64,000 nucleotides of DNA from Rugosimonospora africana (GCF_016862975.1 NZ_BONZ01000021.1:186001-250000), one strand, 5' to 3'; positions 40,986-49,686 are shown, counted from the stretch's first letter. A program made the numbers and translations. Notes: generated from the letters alone by a model not told the origin.

Positions 40986-41463
40986 CAGCGCTCCTCGCTC
41001 GTTTCCGGCTCGTCGGCTGATCCGGCCCGGCACGTCGCCGGGCACCCGGGCCGATGGTAACCGGCGGATGAACGCGGCGGGCCAGCCGATCCAGCCGGAA
41101 GTGGTGCCCCGTCCCCCATGTGTCAGCTCCTTCGCGCGTGCCCGCCGCCGATCGGTGAGCGACCCGCGGTAGACATCATTCCGGAACCCTTATCGAAAGG
41201 CTACGGCTGATCGTCCCCGGAACCGCCGGCAAGCGCACCGGCACCGTGCACCCGGGCACCGCGCACACAGGCACGGCACGCAAACAGGCACAGCGGCACC
41301 CCGGCCGGATCGAGACCGTCAAACCCGGAGGAGCGCCGAGCGACCCCGATCCCGTTACACCGGGTGATCCGCGTGTGCGTCATCCGCGAAAACGGCGACC
41401 GCGAAGCAATCAGATCAACTTCATGAGGTGCCGGAACCGTGGGGAACCGCTACGGTTCGCTGG
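40986..41463. other. 478-bp region without a recognisable gene
   Basis: It lies between divergent LacI and membrane-protein genes. From 41220 to 41330 it is rich in CACCGGCACCG/GGCACCGCGCACA-type units, low-complexity DNA that yields open frames on several strands. No coding frame here has a ribosome site. A TTATCGAAAGG segment near 41190 is the only A/T-rich patch and may belong to a promoter. Confidence 0.5.
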
Positions 41464-42144
41464 ATGCGACACACTGCGACTCTCATCGCCGCGATCGTCA
41501 TCGCCCCGCTGGCCTGGATTCTCATCGCCTTCGGCCAGGACCACTCGGCCCAGGCATTCGCCAACGCGGCAAGCAACGGCGGCTTCCACACCGGAGACTT
41601 CCTGCGGCCGCTGCTTTTCCTGGCCGCCGCCGGAATCCTCATCGGCCTGGTCGCCACGCTGCGTGTGTCTCCACTCGGCGCGGTGGTCGCCGGAGCTGCG
41701 TACACGGCCAGCTACGCGCTGCTCCTGGTGACGCCGAAGCGAGTGGTGAACCTGTTCCCCCACCATCTGGCCGTGTCCGGCCACGCGGCGGACCTCAGCA
41801 CCCCGCTACGCAACGGCACCGCGCTGTTGCTGGGCGCGGCGATGCTGGTCGCCGTCGTGAGTGCCGCGCGCTGGCGGCGTTGGCCGGTGCCCGCGAACGA
41901 GACGGCCCTGGCCCCGGCGGTCGATCCGCTCGTGGCGGACAAGACTCGTCCGGTCGGCGTCGACGGGCTGCCGGAAACCACGGCCACCGAGACGTTCGCC
42001 GGGTTCGGCGACTCCGCCGGCAGCACGGGTTTCGGCGGCAGCGGGTACGACGAGAACCGGTACGGCGACCTGACCCGGTCCGCTGCCGGGGACTCCGGCG
42101 CCGCCCGGTGGGCCGACTCGCCGCGCGGCCCGTCGGGCGCCTGA
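41464..42144 (+). CDS. Four-span membrane protein with disordered tail, function unknown
   Basis: 226 residues from ATG 41464. There are four hydrophobic segments: TLIAAIVIAPLAWILIAFG, LRPLLFLAAAGILIGLVATL, GAVVAGAAYTASYALLLV and NGTALLLGAAMLVAVVSAA. A cytoplasmic tail of about 80 residues follows, rich in Gly/Ser/Asp (FGDSAGSTGFGGSGYDENRY). The family was not recognised. There is no clear ribosome site, and an in-frame GTG or ATG upstream (41428) is possible. It precedes the sigma factor gene on the same strand by 187 bp, so co-function is only a possibility. Confidence 0.7.
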   Translation: MRHTATLIAAIVIAPLAWILIAFGQDHSAQAFANAASNGGFHTGDFLRPLLFLAAAGILIGLVATLRVSPLGAVVAGAAYTASYALLLVTPKRVVNLFPHHLAVSGHAADLSTPLRNGTALLLGAAMLVAVVSAARWRRWPVPANETALAPAVDPLVADKTRPVGVDGLPETTATETFAGFGDSAGSTGFGGSGYDENRYGDLTRSAAGDSGAARWADSPRGPSGA

Positions 42145-42331
42145 GCCCGCGGGCAGACCTCTGGCCGAGTTCGCCAGCCGGAATCTCACCCTCGGTGGCG
42201 GGTACGACGCGCGCGGTGCGCGCCGTACCCGCACCGAACACCGGGTGCCCCCATCGACCGACGTCGCCGTCATACCCGACCGCCGGCCGTGTAGCGTGTG
42301 CTGATCTGGTCGAGCCACAGGGCATGGGCTG

Positions 42332-42976
42332 GTGGGAGTCGGCAGGATCGGTACCTTCGATGACGGCGGACTCGCCGACGACCTGAACAGGGCCATCGGC
42401 GGCGACGAAGCGGCGTTCGCCCGGCTGTGGCGGTCACTGCAACCCGCGCTGCTGCGCTACCTGCGGGTCGTGGTGGGCGACGCGGCCGAGGATGTCGCGT
42501 CCGAAACCTGGCTGCAGGCGTCCCGCGATCTACACCGGTTCGACGGCACCCCGGCCGCGTTCCGGGTGTGGTTGTTCCGCATCGCCCGGCACCGCGGGCT
42601 CGACGAACGGCGCCGCGCCGCGCGGCGGCGGGAGGACCCGCACGAACCCGCCGACCGGGACGCCACCGGCGGCCAGGTGCGCGACGTCGCGTACGACGTG
42701 CTGGAGAACTCGGACACCGGTTGGGCGCTGCGACTCATCGCCTCGTTGCCGCCGGACCAGGCCGAGGCGGTGATGCTGCGCGTGGTGGCCGGCCTCGACG
42801 TCGCGCAGACCGCGGAGGTGCTGGGAAAGCGACCCGGCGCCGTGCGGGTGGCCGCGATGCGCGGGCTGCGCCGGCTGTCGGCCGATCCGGAGGTGCGGGC
42901 GCGCGCTTCCACCCACCGGTACCAGCGCCCGCCGCGCGCGGCCGTCGAACCGGCACAGCAACACGAAGGGGTGTAA
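42332..42976 (+). CDS. ECF-type RNA polymerase sigma factor
   Basis: 214 residues from GTG 42332. Region 2 contains RLWRSLQPALLRYLRVVVGDAAEDVASETWL, and FRVWLFRIARHRGLDERRR continues it. Region 4 contains LPPDQAEAVMLRVVAGLDVAQTAEVLGKRPGAVRVAAMRGL. Both are typical of extracytoplasmic-function sigma factors. No anti-sigma gene with a membrane span is adjacent downstream; the next gene encodes a soluble 146-residue protein. The four-span protein upstream could fill that role, but shows no zinc-binding anti-sigma motif. Confidence 0.92.
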   Translation: MGVGRIGTFDDGGLADDLNRAIGGDEAAFARLWRSLQPALLRYLRVVVGDAAEDVASETWLQASRDLHRFDGTPAAFRVWLFRIARHRGLDERRRAARRREDPHEPADRDATGGQVRDVAYDVLENSDTGWALRLIASLPPDQAEAVMLRVVAGLDVAQTAEVLGKRPGAVRVAAMRGLRRLSADPEVRARASTHRYQRPPRAAVEPAQQHEGV

Positions 42977-43183
42977 CGCCGGCCGCCGGCGCGGCGCTGT
43001 TTCTCCCGCGGTGCGTACCTGTCGAAGGTGGGTACCGCCGGCTACGGAAACGAACACAGCCTCGGTGGCGGCCGCGACTGCGTCCCCGTGGCCGGCGGTA
43101 CGGCGTCGACGACGGCATCCGCGCGGCGAGGCGCAGACCGCTCGGCCGGCACCACGCCGGCACGCGACCAGGACGGAGTACGC

Positions 43184-43624
43184 ATGGACAGTTCATCGCC
43201 GGCTCCGCGCGACTCGCGCGGCCAGCCCCGCGCCGCCCGCGACGACCGGCAGCGCCCCTCCTGGCCGGGTAACAACATGGCGCGGTACCGGACGCCGGAC
43301 GCGGTCTGCCTGGCGGTCGGCGACCTGCACCTGTGGTCGCTGCTCACGGTCCACCACGCCCTGAACCGCGTCGGAGTGGTCGCGACGTTGCGGATGCTGA
43401 CCGTCCGCAAAGTCCACCGCGCGGTGTCCGCGTGCCGGTACTTCGAGCTGACCGGGCTGGGCGACCTGCTGTCACTGATGCCGGAGGCGGCCGGGTCGGC
43501 GCAGTTCGCGGACGCTTTCGACGCCGAGTACCGGCAGCGGTTCGCCGACGGTGCCGAGCTGATCCGCGCCGCTCAGTGGAAGGTCGCGACGGCTCCGGAA
43601 GACTTCACCGTCACCGGAGTGTGA
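43184..43624 (+). CDS. Small soluble protein of unknown function
   Basis: 146 residues from ATG 43184 after GGAG. A basic, disordered N-terminus (about 35 residues) precedes a compact helical region: DLHLWSLLTVHHALNRVGVV, TLRMLTVRKVHRAVSACRYF, LTGLGDLLSLMPEAAGS and DAFDAEYRQRFADGAELIRAA. No domain is recognised. It lies 207 bases after the sigma factor gene on the same strand and may be in its regulon or operon. Confidence 0.65.
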   Translation: MDSSSPAPRDSRGQPRAARDDRQRPSWPGNNMARYRTPDAVCLAVGDLHLWSLLTVHHALNRVGVVATLRMLTVRKVHRAVSACRYFELTGLGDLLSLMPEAAGSAQFADAFDAEYRQRFADGAELIRAAQWKVATAPEDFTVTGV

Positions 43625-43656
43625 GCGGCCGGGCGTGAGCGCCGGGCACGCGAGGG

Positions 43657-44169
43657 TCAGCGGGTGGACGCCGAGGTGTCCGTGCCGGCCGCGATCCGGT
43701 ACCGATCCCGGGCCTCGGTGAGCAGCAACTCGGCCTCGTCGCGGTCGCGCCACCCGGACACCTCTGTGTGCTTGCCGGGTTCGAGGTCCTTGTAGACGTC
43801 GAAGAAGTGGCCGATCTCGGCGAGCAGGTGGGACGCCAGGTCCGACACGGCCGTCGTGTCCTGCCAGCGCGGATCCTCCGCCGGCACGCACAGCAGCTTC
43901 GAGTCCGGCCCGTCTTCGTCCTCCATCCAGAACACGCCGATCGGGCGCACCTTGATGCCACAGCCCGGAAACGTCGGCTCCTCCAGCAGGACGATCGCGT
44001 CCAGCGGGTCGCCGTCCTCCCCCGCGGTGTCGACCAGGTACCCGTAGTCGGTGGGAAATGTGGTCGCCGTGAACAATGTGCGGTCCAGGTTGATCCGCCC
44101 GGATTCGTGGTCCATCTCGTACTTGTTGCGAGAGCCGGCCGGAATCTCGACCACCATGTCGGCCTCCAT
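43657..44169 (-). CDS. ppa: Family I inorganic pyrophosphatase
   Basis: 170 residues from ATG 44169, with GGGAGG upstream. Active-site signatures are EIPAGSRNKYEMDHESGRI, TTFPTDYGYL and the DGDPLDAIVLLEEP motif (D-x-D-P-x-D, metal-binding). GCGIKVRPIGVFWMEDEDG and HFFDVYKDLEPGK follow. It hydrolyses pyrophosphate made in biosynthesis. Length and motifs are normal. A fluoride riboswitch and fluoride channel genes lie next to it, divergently. Family I pyrophosphatases are inhibited by fluoride, so the neighbourhood may be meaningful. Confidence 0.96.
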   Translation of the reverse strand: MEADMVVEIPAGSRNKYEMDHESGRINLDRTLFTATTFPTDYGYLVDTAGEDGDPLDAIVLLEEPTFPGCGIKVRPIGVFWMEDEDGPDSKLLCVPAEDPRWQDTTAVSDLASHLLAEIGHFFDVYKDLEPGKHTEVSGWRDRDEAELLLTEARDRYRIAAGTDTSASTR

Positions 44170-44336
44170 GAGGCACCTCCCCACCGTGACGTTGGCTGTC
44201 CTGGTGGTACCCGCCAGGCGGCCCGGTACCCGCCCGGGGCCCGGCCAAGCGAGGCGGGCTCCTCACCCGACCGGGGTGAGGCCGGCTCACCCGGCCGGTC
44301 CGGCGCACCCGCTGGAGATCCGGTCGGGTAACATGC

Positions 44337-44431
44337 ACGTGGCGGTGGGGCCCGCCACTCCGGTCAGCTGCCGGGAAACCGCGTGAAACGCCAACGGTCC
44401 CTACCAGACGGTGATGAGCTGGTAGGAGGAC
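44337..44431 (+). promoter_or_regulatory. Fluoride (crcB) riboswitch with ribosome-site-masking hairpin
   Basis: The P1 hairpin is GTGGCG (44339) paired with CGCCAC (44353), with loop GTGGGGCC. In that loop GGGGCC (44347-44352) can pair with GGTCCC (44396-44401), the pseudoknot that defines the fluoride aptamer. The layout GGCG-UGGGGCC-CGCC to GG-CC-CUAC follows the known aptamer. Immediately after, CTACCAG (44401-44407) can instead pair with CTGGTAG (44419-44425), which abuts the ribosome site GGAGG (44425-44429) before the ATG at 44435. Fluoride binding should hold the CCCUAC end in the pseudoknot and free the ribosome site, turning translation on. Confidence 0.85.
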
Positions 44432-44434
44432 GGC

Positions 44435-44947
44435 ATGGCGGAGGACACCGAGGACACGCGCCCCGGACAACCCCGATCCGGACAACCCACAGACCCGGAC
44501 GTCGACCTCCGCGTACCGGCCCAGCGTGCCGAGTTGGGCCGCGCCCCGTGGTCGGTACTCGGCGTGATCTCGCTCGGCGGCGCGATCGGTTCCCTGGCCC
44601 GGTTCGGGATCGGCTACGCGTTCCCGGCGTCCCCCACCGGGTTCCCGCTGGCGACCTTCATCGTCAACGTCACGGGCTGCCTGCTCATCGGAGTCCTGAT
44701 GGTGCTCATCGGCGAGCTGTGGGCCGGCCGGCGGCTGGTCCGGCCGTTCCTCGGGGTCGGTGTGCTCGGCGGGTTCACCACGTTCTCCACGTACGTGGTG
44801 GACATCCAGCGCGTCGCCCAGAACGGGGCCGCCGGTACCGCGCTCGCCTACCTGCTGGCCACGGTCCTGGCCGCGCTGGCGGCGGTGTACCTGGGCACGA
44901 GGCTCGGCCGCCTGGCGGTCGGCGGCCTGAAGACGGAGGCTCGATGA
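44435..44947 (+). CDS. crcB: Fluoride ion channel protein CrcB/Fluc, first subunit
   Basis: 170 residues with an acidic N-terminal tail of about 40 residues and four membrane segments. Family motifs are GGAIGSLARFGIGY, FPLATFIVNVTGCLLIGVLM and FLGVGVLGGFTTFSTYVVDI, the last being the GFTTFST signature lining the pore. Fluc channels expel toxic fluoride as dual-topology dimers. Where two genes are present they usually form a heterodimer of opposite topology. It ends in an ATGA overlap with the second crcB gene, ensuring balanced amounts, and is preceded by a fluoride riboswitch. Confidence 0.95.
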   Translation: MAEDTEDTRPGQPRSGQPTDPDVDLRVPAQRAELGRAPWSVLGVISLGGAIGSLARFGIGYAFPASPTGFPLATFIVNVTGCLLIGVLMVLIGELWAGRRLVRPFLGVGVLGGFTTFSTYVVDIQRVAQNGAAGTALAYLLATVLAALAAVYLGTRLGRLAVGGLKTEAR

Positions 44948-45318
44948 GCGCGCTGCTCGTGGTGATCGGCGCGATGGTGGGGGCGCCGCTGCGGTACCTG
45001 ACCGACCGCACCGTCCAGGCACGGCACGACTCGGCGTTCCCGTGGGGCACGTTCGCGGTCAACGTCGCCGGCTCGTTCGTCCTGGGGCTGCTGTTCGCCG
45101 CCGCCCAGGCCCACGGCATCTCGCCGCGGGTGATGACGCTCGCCGGCACCGGCTTCTGCGGTGCGCTGACCACCTACTCGACCTTCGGGTACGAGACGGT
45201 GCGGCTGCTGGAGCAGCGGTCCCGGTTCTACGCGGCGGCCAACGCGGTGGCGAGCATCGTCGCCGGACTGGGCGCGGCCTTCTGCGGTGCGACCGTCGCC
45301 CACGCGATCTGGCACTGA
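44944..45318 (+). CDS. crcB: Fluoride ion channel protein CrcB/Fluc, second subunit
   Basis: 124 residues, four membrane segments. Motifs are VVIGAMVGAPLRYLTD, FPWGTFAVNVAGSFVLGLLF and GTGFCGALTTYSTFGYETV. The GALTTYST segment matches the family signature with Tyr for Phe. The overlapping start (ATGA) couples its translation to the first subunit. The short N-terminus, compared with its partner's 40-residue tail, fits an oppositely oriented subunit in a heterodimer. Confidence 0.95.
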   Translation: MSALLVVIGAMVGAPLRYLTDRTVQARHDSAFPWGTFAVNVAGSFVLGLLFAAAQAHGISPRVMTLAGTGFCGALTTYSTFGYETVRLLEQRSRFYAAANAVASIVAGLGAAFCGATVAHAIWH

Positions 45319-45518
45319 CCCCACCGGCACCGACGCAGCGGCACCGACCGCACCGGGCCATCGAGCCCGGTGATTACCGCATGCGGGCCGGGACTTGTCA
45401 GCTAACGGCCGTTGAAAGGCTGGTGAACGTTCCCCGCCGGGGGCCTCGGGACCGGCGGACGGGACCGGTCGGCGGCATACGCTGCCAGTCGTCGTGCTCG
45501 TTGTTCGAAGGGTTACCC

Positions 45519-46685
45519 GTGGCCGCTTCCGCCCCCATCCGCGCCGCCGGCTGGGCTCTGCTCGCCGTGGCGTGCGCCGGCCTGGTCAGTTGTACCGGCA
45601 AATCGTCCTCCCCGGACGACCCGGTGGCGATCCAGGTGAACACCGGCACCTGCGGGCCGAAGTGGAGCGCGCACGGCGGTGAGCGCACCCTCCAGATCAA
45701 GAACGCCGGTACGGTCACCACCGAGGTCGACCTGATCGCTCCGGACACCGGCGGGGTATACGCGGAGGTCGAGGCGCTGGCTCCGAACACGACCCGGTCG
45801 ATGCGCCTGACCCTGGGCCGCGGTACCTACGCGCTGCGGTGCTACGCCGAGGACACCGACGGGGTGACCGGCCCGGTCGTCACGGTGAGCGACGGCCCGG
45901 TTCACGGTGCGGCGGCCGTCAAACCGGTCGACAACCAGACCCTGCTCGCCTCGGTCAAGGACTACCGGACCCGGGTGACCGCCGGGCTGGGCCAGCTCGC
46001 CACGGACGTGGACACGCTGCGCCAGGCGCTGCGCGGCGGCGACCTGGCCACCTCCCGGGCGGCGTGGTTGACGGCCCACCTCGGCTACGAGCGGCTGGGC
46101 GCCGCGTACGACACGTTCGACGACTTCGCCGACAAGATCGACGGGATGCCGGACGGGCTGCCCGGCGGCGCGCACGACCCCGACTTCACCGGGCTGCGGC
46201 GCATCGAGTACGGGCTGTGGCACGGCGAGCCGCTCGGCTCGCTGGCCACCGTCGCCGACCAGCTCGCCACCGACGTCGCCGGGTTGATCAAGGCTTTCCC
46301 GCAGCAGCAGGTCGACCCGAACGACCTGCCCCTGCGGGCACACGAGATCATGGAGAACGCTTTGCAGTTCGAACTGACCGGCGAAGCCGACCAAGGCAGC
46401 CACACCGGGATGGCGACGATCGACGCCAACCTGACCGGTACCCAGATGGTGCTCGACACCATCACGCCGGTGATGAAGACCCGGTACGCCGACTGGGACA
46501 AGGTCGCGCTCTGGATGTCCCGGACCCGTACCGCGGTCGACTCCACCCGGCGCCCGGACGGCACCTGGACCCCGGTCAGCGCGCTCGACCGGGCCCAGCG
46601 GGAACAGCTCGACGGCGACATCGGCCAGCTCCTGGAGACGCTGGCCCCGGTCGCCGCCATCGGCGATGTGCGGAGGACGTCATGA
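45519..46685 (+). CDS. efeO: EfeO-type iron-uptake lipoprotein (cupredoxin plus imelysin/M75)
   Basis: 388 residues from GTG 45519. A signal peptide ends in the lipobox LVSC near residue 25, so the mature protein is a membrane-anchored lipoprotein. The cupredoxin-like domain (about 30-125) includes GTCGPKW and a late LRCYAED. The imelysin/M75 domain follows (about 140-385), with the characteristic HLGYERLGAAYDTF (HxxxE-type metal site) and GLRRIEYGLWHGE. It binds iron outside the membrane for the Efe system. The stop overlaps efeB (ATGA). A gene for the EfeU permease is not present upstream; 45319-45518 holds only a short leader. Confidence 0.9.
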   Translation: MAASAPIRAAGWALLAVACAGLVSCTGKSSSPDDPVAIQVNTGTCGPKWSAHGGERTLQIKNAGTVTTEVDLIAPDTGGVYAEVEALAPNTTRSMRLTLGRGTYALRCYAEDTDGVTGPVVTVSDGPVHGAAAVKPVDNQTLLASVKDYRTRVTAGLGQLATDVDTLRQALRGGDLATSRAAWLTAHLGYERLGAAYDTFDDFADKIDGMPDGLPGGAHDPDFTGLRRIEYGLWHGEPLGSLATVADQLATDVAGLIKAFPQQQVDPNDLPLRAHEIMENALQFELTGEADQGSHTGMATIDANLTGTQMVLDTITPVMKTRYADWDKVALWMSRTRTAVDSTRRPDGTWTPVSALDRAQREQLDGDIGQLLETLAPVAAIGDVRRTS

Positions 46686-47935
46686 CCGAGGACTCCACCA
46701 CCCCCCGGGTCGCCAACCGCCGGTTGTTCCTGCGCGGCGCACTGAGCGCCGGAGTCGCCGGCGTGGCCACCGGCGCCGCGGCGGGTGCCGGGATCGCCGC
46801 GGCCCTGGACGGGAGTGCTCGGCCGGCCGCGGCGGCCGTCGACGACGCTGTGCCCTTCCACGGCGCGCACCAGGCTGGGATCGCCACGCCGTCGCAGCGC
46901 AACGTGGCCGTGGTCTCGTTCGACGTGCTGGCCGCCGACCGCGGTGAGCTGACCGACCTGATGCGCGCCCTCACCGACCGGGCGCGGTTCCTGACCTCCG
47001 GCGGTACCCCGCCCGACCCGGGCATCTCCGCGCCGCCCACGGACTCCGGCATCCTCGGCCCCTCTCTGCCGTCCGACCGGCTCAGCGTCACCGTCGGCGT
47101 GGGTGCCTCGCTGTTCGACGACCGGTACGGGCTTGCCTCACGCAAGCCGGCCGGCCTGACCTCGATGCAAACGTTCCCCAACGACCACCTCGACCCGGCG
47201 CAGTGCCACGGCGACGTGAGCCTGCAACTGTGCGCCGAGAACCCGGACACCGTGCTGCACGCGCTGCGCGACATCGCCCGGCACACCCGGGGCGCGATGC
47301 AGATCCGCTGGCAGATCGACGGGTTCAAGTCGCCGCCGCGACCGTCGGGTACCCCGCGCAACCTGATGGGTTTCAAGGACGGTACGTCCAACCTGCACGG
47401 CGACGACACCAAGACCATGGACCAGCTGGTGTGGACCGGCGGCGAGGCCGGCTGGGCGGCCGGCGGCAGCTACCAGGTGATCCGGAAGATCCGCATGCTG
47501 GTGGAGTTCTGGGACCGGGTGTCCATCTCGGAGCAGGAGAACATGTTCGGCCGCCGGCGGGACTCGGGTGCTCCGCTGGACGGCAACGACGAGCACGACA
47601 CGCCCAACTTCGCGGTCGACCCGGTCGGCACGGCCATCCCGCTGACGAGTCACATCCGCAGGGCCAACCCGCGCACACCGGACACCCAGGACAGCCGGAT
47701 CCTGCGCCGCCCGTACAACTACAACCTGGGCATCGACTCCGTCGGGAACGTCGACTGCGGGCTGGTGTTCATCTGCTACCAGCGCGACGTGGCGAAGCAG
47801 TTCGAGGCGGTACAGAAGCGGCTGGCCGACGAACCGCTGGTGGACTACATCCAGCCGGTCGGCGGCGGGTATTTCCTGGTACTGCCCGGCGTCCGCGACA
47901 CGAACGACCACTTCGCCCGGGCGTTGCTCGCCTGA
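46682..47935 (+). CDS. efeB: EfeB deferrochelatase / DyP-type heme peroxidase, TAT-secreted
   Basis: 417 residues. The twin-arginine signal NRRLFLRGALSAGVAG ends near ARPAAAA. DyP features are NLMGFKDGTSN (catalytic Asp of GFKDGT), SHIRRANPRTP (proximal heme His), ILRRPYNYNLG, and a late LVFICYQRD. It takes iron from heme or oxidises ferrous iron using peroxide, and partners the EfeO lipoprotein encoded directly upstream with overlapping codons. All key heme residues are present. Confidence 0.95.
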   Translation: MTEDSTTPRVANRRLFLRGALSAGVAGVATGAAAGAGIAAALDGSARPAAAAVDDAVPFHGAHQAGIATPSQRNVAVVSFDVLAADRGELTDLMRALTDRARFLTSGGTPPDPGISAPPTDSGILGPSLPSDRLSVTVGVGASLFDDRYGLASRKPAGLTSMQTFPNDHLDPAQCHGDVSLQLCAENPDTVLHALRDIARHTRGAMQIRWQIDGFKSPPRPSGTPRNLMGFKDGTSNLHGDDTKTMDQLVWTGGEAGWAAGGSYQVIRKIRMLVEFWDRVSISEQENMFGRRRDSGAPLDGNDEHDTPNFAVDPVGTAIPLTSHIRRANPRTPDTQDSRILRRPYNYNLGIDSVGNVDCGLVFICYQRDVAKQFEAVQKRLADEPLVDYIQPVGGGYFLVLPGVRDTNDHFARALLA

Positions 47936-47962
47936 ACGCAGCCGGAGCCGGTTTGTGGCGGA

Positions 47963-47990
47963 GGCGAGCACAGGCCCACGTTTGCTCGCC
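47963..47990 (+). terminator. Terminator of the efeOB operon
   Basis: GGCGAGCA and TGCTCGCC, perfectly complementary 8-base arms around a 12-base loop, lie 28 bases after the efeB stop. The right arm and its flank repeat the last codons of efeB (TTGCTCGCCTGAAC at both places), so the hairpin may have arisen by duplication of the gene's end. Confidence 0.65.
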
Positions 47991-48039
47991 TGAACTCGCG
48001 CGTTTCGCACCTTGCCCGCACGGGGCATGCTTGGAAGCT

Positions 48040-48513
48040 ATGAGCCGTCCCGGATCGTATGCCCGCACCACCGCGCCGGCCCGGTACCGCCGTCACCGGG
48101 CGCCCCCGTCGATCCAGACGGCCGCCCTGTTCCAGTACCTGGGTGCCCTGCTCACCCTCGCGGCGGCCGCCACGGTCGAGACGATCGCCCGCGGCCGGCC
48201 GCACTACGCGGCCCTGGACCGGGTGCCCGACTCGTTGCGCCGCAACCTGGACATGGGCGGTCCGGTGATCGCCGTCGCGCTGGCCGTGCTCGGGCTGTGC
48301 TGGTTGCTGGTCGCGCGCAAGCTTCAACGCGGGCGGCAATGGGCCCGGCACACCGTGATGGTGCTGAGCCTGGTCGCCATCGCCACCGCGGTCTACTTCG
48401 CCGGGCTGCGGCACGATCCGCGGGTGCTCGCCGGGTTGGCCCTGCCGGCGCTGTGGGCCATGCTGCTCAGTACCGACGCCGCCCGCGCGTGGTGCCGCGA
48501 TGACGGTAGGTGA
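48040..48513 (+). CDS. Small three-span membrane protein, function unknown
   Basis: 157 residues from ATG 48040 after GGAAG. A basic N-terminus (about 25 residues, Arg/Ala/Pro) precedes three or four membrane segments: ALFQYLGALLTLAAAATVET, GGPVIAVALAVLGLCWLLV, TVMVLSLVAIATAVYFAGL and LAGLALPALWAMLL. The LARKLQRGRQWAR-type loop (VARKLQRGRQWARHT) resembles small actinobacterial membrane proteins of unknown role. The stop overlaps the next gene's start (GTGA). Confidence 0.75.
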   Translation: MSRPGSYARTTAPARYRRHRAPPSIQTAALFQYLGALLTLAAAATVETIARGRPHYAALDRVPDSLRRNLDMGGPVIAVALAVLGLCWLLVARKLQRGRQWARHTVMVLSLVAIATAVYFAGLRHDPRVLAGLALPALWAMLLSTDAARAWCRDDGR

Positions 48514-49580
48514 CGCTCGTCACCACGCCCACCGGCCTGACCTGTCAGAATGACCACGTGGCGTGGCGCAACCGGTTACCCATCGACGGGTTCATCCTGA
48601 CGCTGCTCGCGACTGTTCTCCTGGCCACCCTGCTGCCGGCACGAGGCGGGGGCGTACAGGTCTTCGACGTTCTCACCACGGTCGCGGTCGGGCTGCTGTT
48701 CTTCCTCTACGGCGCCCGGCTGTCCCCGCAGGCGGCCTGGGCCGGGGCGCGGCACTGGCGGCTGCACACCACGATCCTGCTCGCCACGTTCGCGCTCTTC
48801 CCGCTGCTCGGGCTCGCCGCCCGGCTCCTCGAACCCTGGCTGCTGACTCCCGCGCTGTACCAGGGCGTGCTGTTCCTGTGCGCGGTGCCCTCGACCGTAC
48901 AGTCGTCGATCGCGTTCACCTCGATCGCCAAGGGCAACGTCGCGGCCGCGGTCTGCGGCGCGTCGTTTTCGAACCTCGCCGGCGTGGTGATCACCCCGCT
49001 GCTGGTGGCCGCGCTCTTGCACGGCGACGGCCAGGTGCGGCTGTCCGGTGGATCGGCCGTGACCATCGCCCTGCAACTGCTGGCCCCGTTCGCCTTGGGC
49101 CAGCTCGCCCGGCCGTGGATCGCCGGCTGGCTGGGCCGGCACAAGCGGCCGGTCGCACTCGTCGACCGGGGCTCGATCCTGCTCGTGGTCTACACCGCGT
49201 TCAGCGCCGGCGTGGTCGCCGGCATCTGGCACGAGGTCGCGCCGGGCCGGCTGGTCGCGGTGGCCGCGGTCGACCTCGTCCTGCTGGGCTGCGTCCTGGG
49301 AATCCTGGTACTGGCCAGCCGGATGCTGCGGTTCTCCCGCGCGGACCGCACCGCGGCGGTCTTCTGCGGTTCGAAGAAGAGTCTGGCCAGCGGCCTGCCG
49401 ATGGCGGCGGTGCTGTTCAGCGGGCACACCGTCGGGCTGGTCGTGCTGCCGCTGATGCTGTTCCACCAGATCCAGCTGATGGTCTGCGCGGCGCTGGCCC
49501 GGTTCTGGGGCGCCAGGGCCGGCGAGGACGACACCGGGCAGCGGACCCGGTCGCTGGCGGCCGCCGGCTCGACCGGCTGA
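48510..49580 (+). CDS. Bile acid:sodium symporter-like transporter (SBF/YfeH type)
   Basis: 356 residues, about ten membrane segments. Family segments are VAVGLLFFLYGARLSPQAAW, LFLCAVPSTVQSSIAFTSIA, NVAAAVCGASFSNLAGVVIT (the crossover helix region with SN) and FCGSKKSLASGLPMAAVLF. It is related to the SBF/ASBT fold and to the YfeH group; the substrate is unknown. GTG 48510 couples to the upstream gene; a later GTG (48558, VAWRNR) is an alternative start close to the first membrane segment. Confidence 0.9.
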   Translation: MTLVTTPTGLTCQNDHVAWRNRLPIDGFILTLLATVLLATLLPARGGGVQVFDVLTTVAVGLLFFLYGARLSPQAAWAGARHWRLHTTILLATFALFPLLGLAARLLEPWLLTPALYQGVLFLCAVPSTVQSSIAFTSIAKGNVAAAVCGASFSNLAGVVITPLLVAALLHGDGQVRLSGGSAVTIALQLLAPFALGQLARPWIAGWLGRHKRPVALVDRGSILLVVYTAFSAGVVAGIWHEVAPGRLVAVAAVDLVLLGCVLGILVLASRMLRFSRADRTAAVFCGSKKSLASGLPMAAVLFSGHTVGLVVLPLMLFHQIQLMVCAALARFWGARAGEDDTGQRTRSLAAAGSTG

Positions 49581-49686
49581 CGGCACCCGTCGACGGCGCC
49601 GGACTTGGCGGGGCCGATCTGGCGGGGCCGGCCGACAGCGGCCGGTGCCGACCGGGCCCGGTTCGGACCCGGGCGGCACCGTGAGG

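Noticed and set aside
41201-41383. 60-residue minus-strand frame upstream of the membrane-protein gene
   Set aside because: No ribosome site; it lies in repetitive CACCGGCACC-type DNA.
44401-44425. Intrinsic terminator before crcB
   Set aside because: The right arm abuts the ribosome site and the gene starts 10 bases later, so a translation-masking hairpin fits better.
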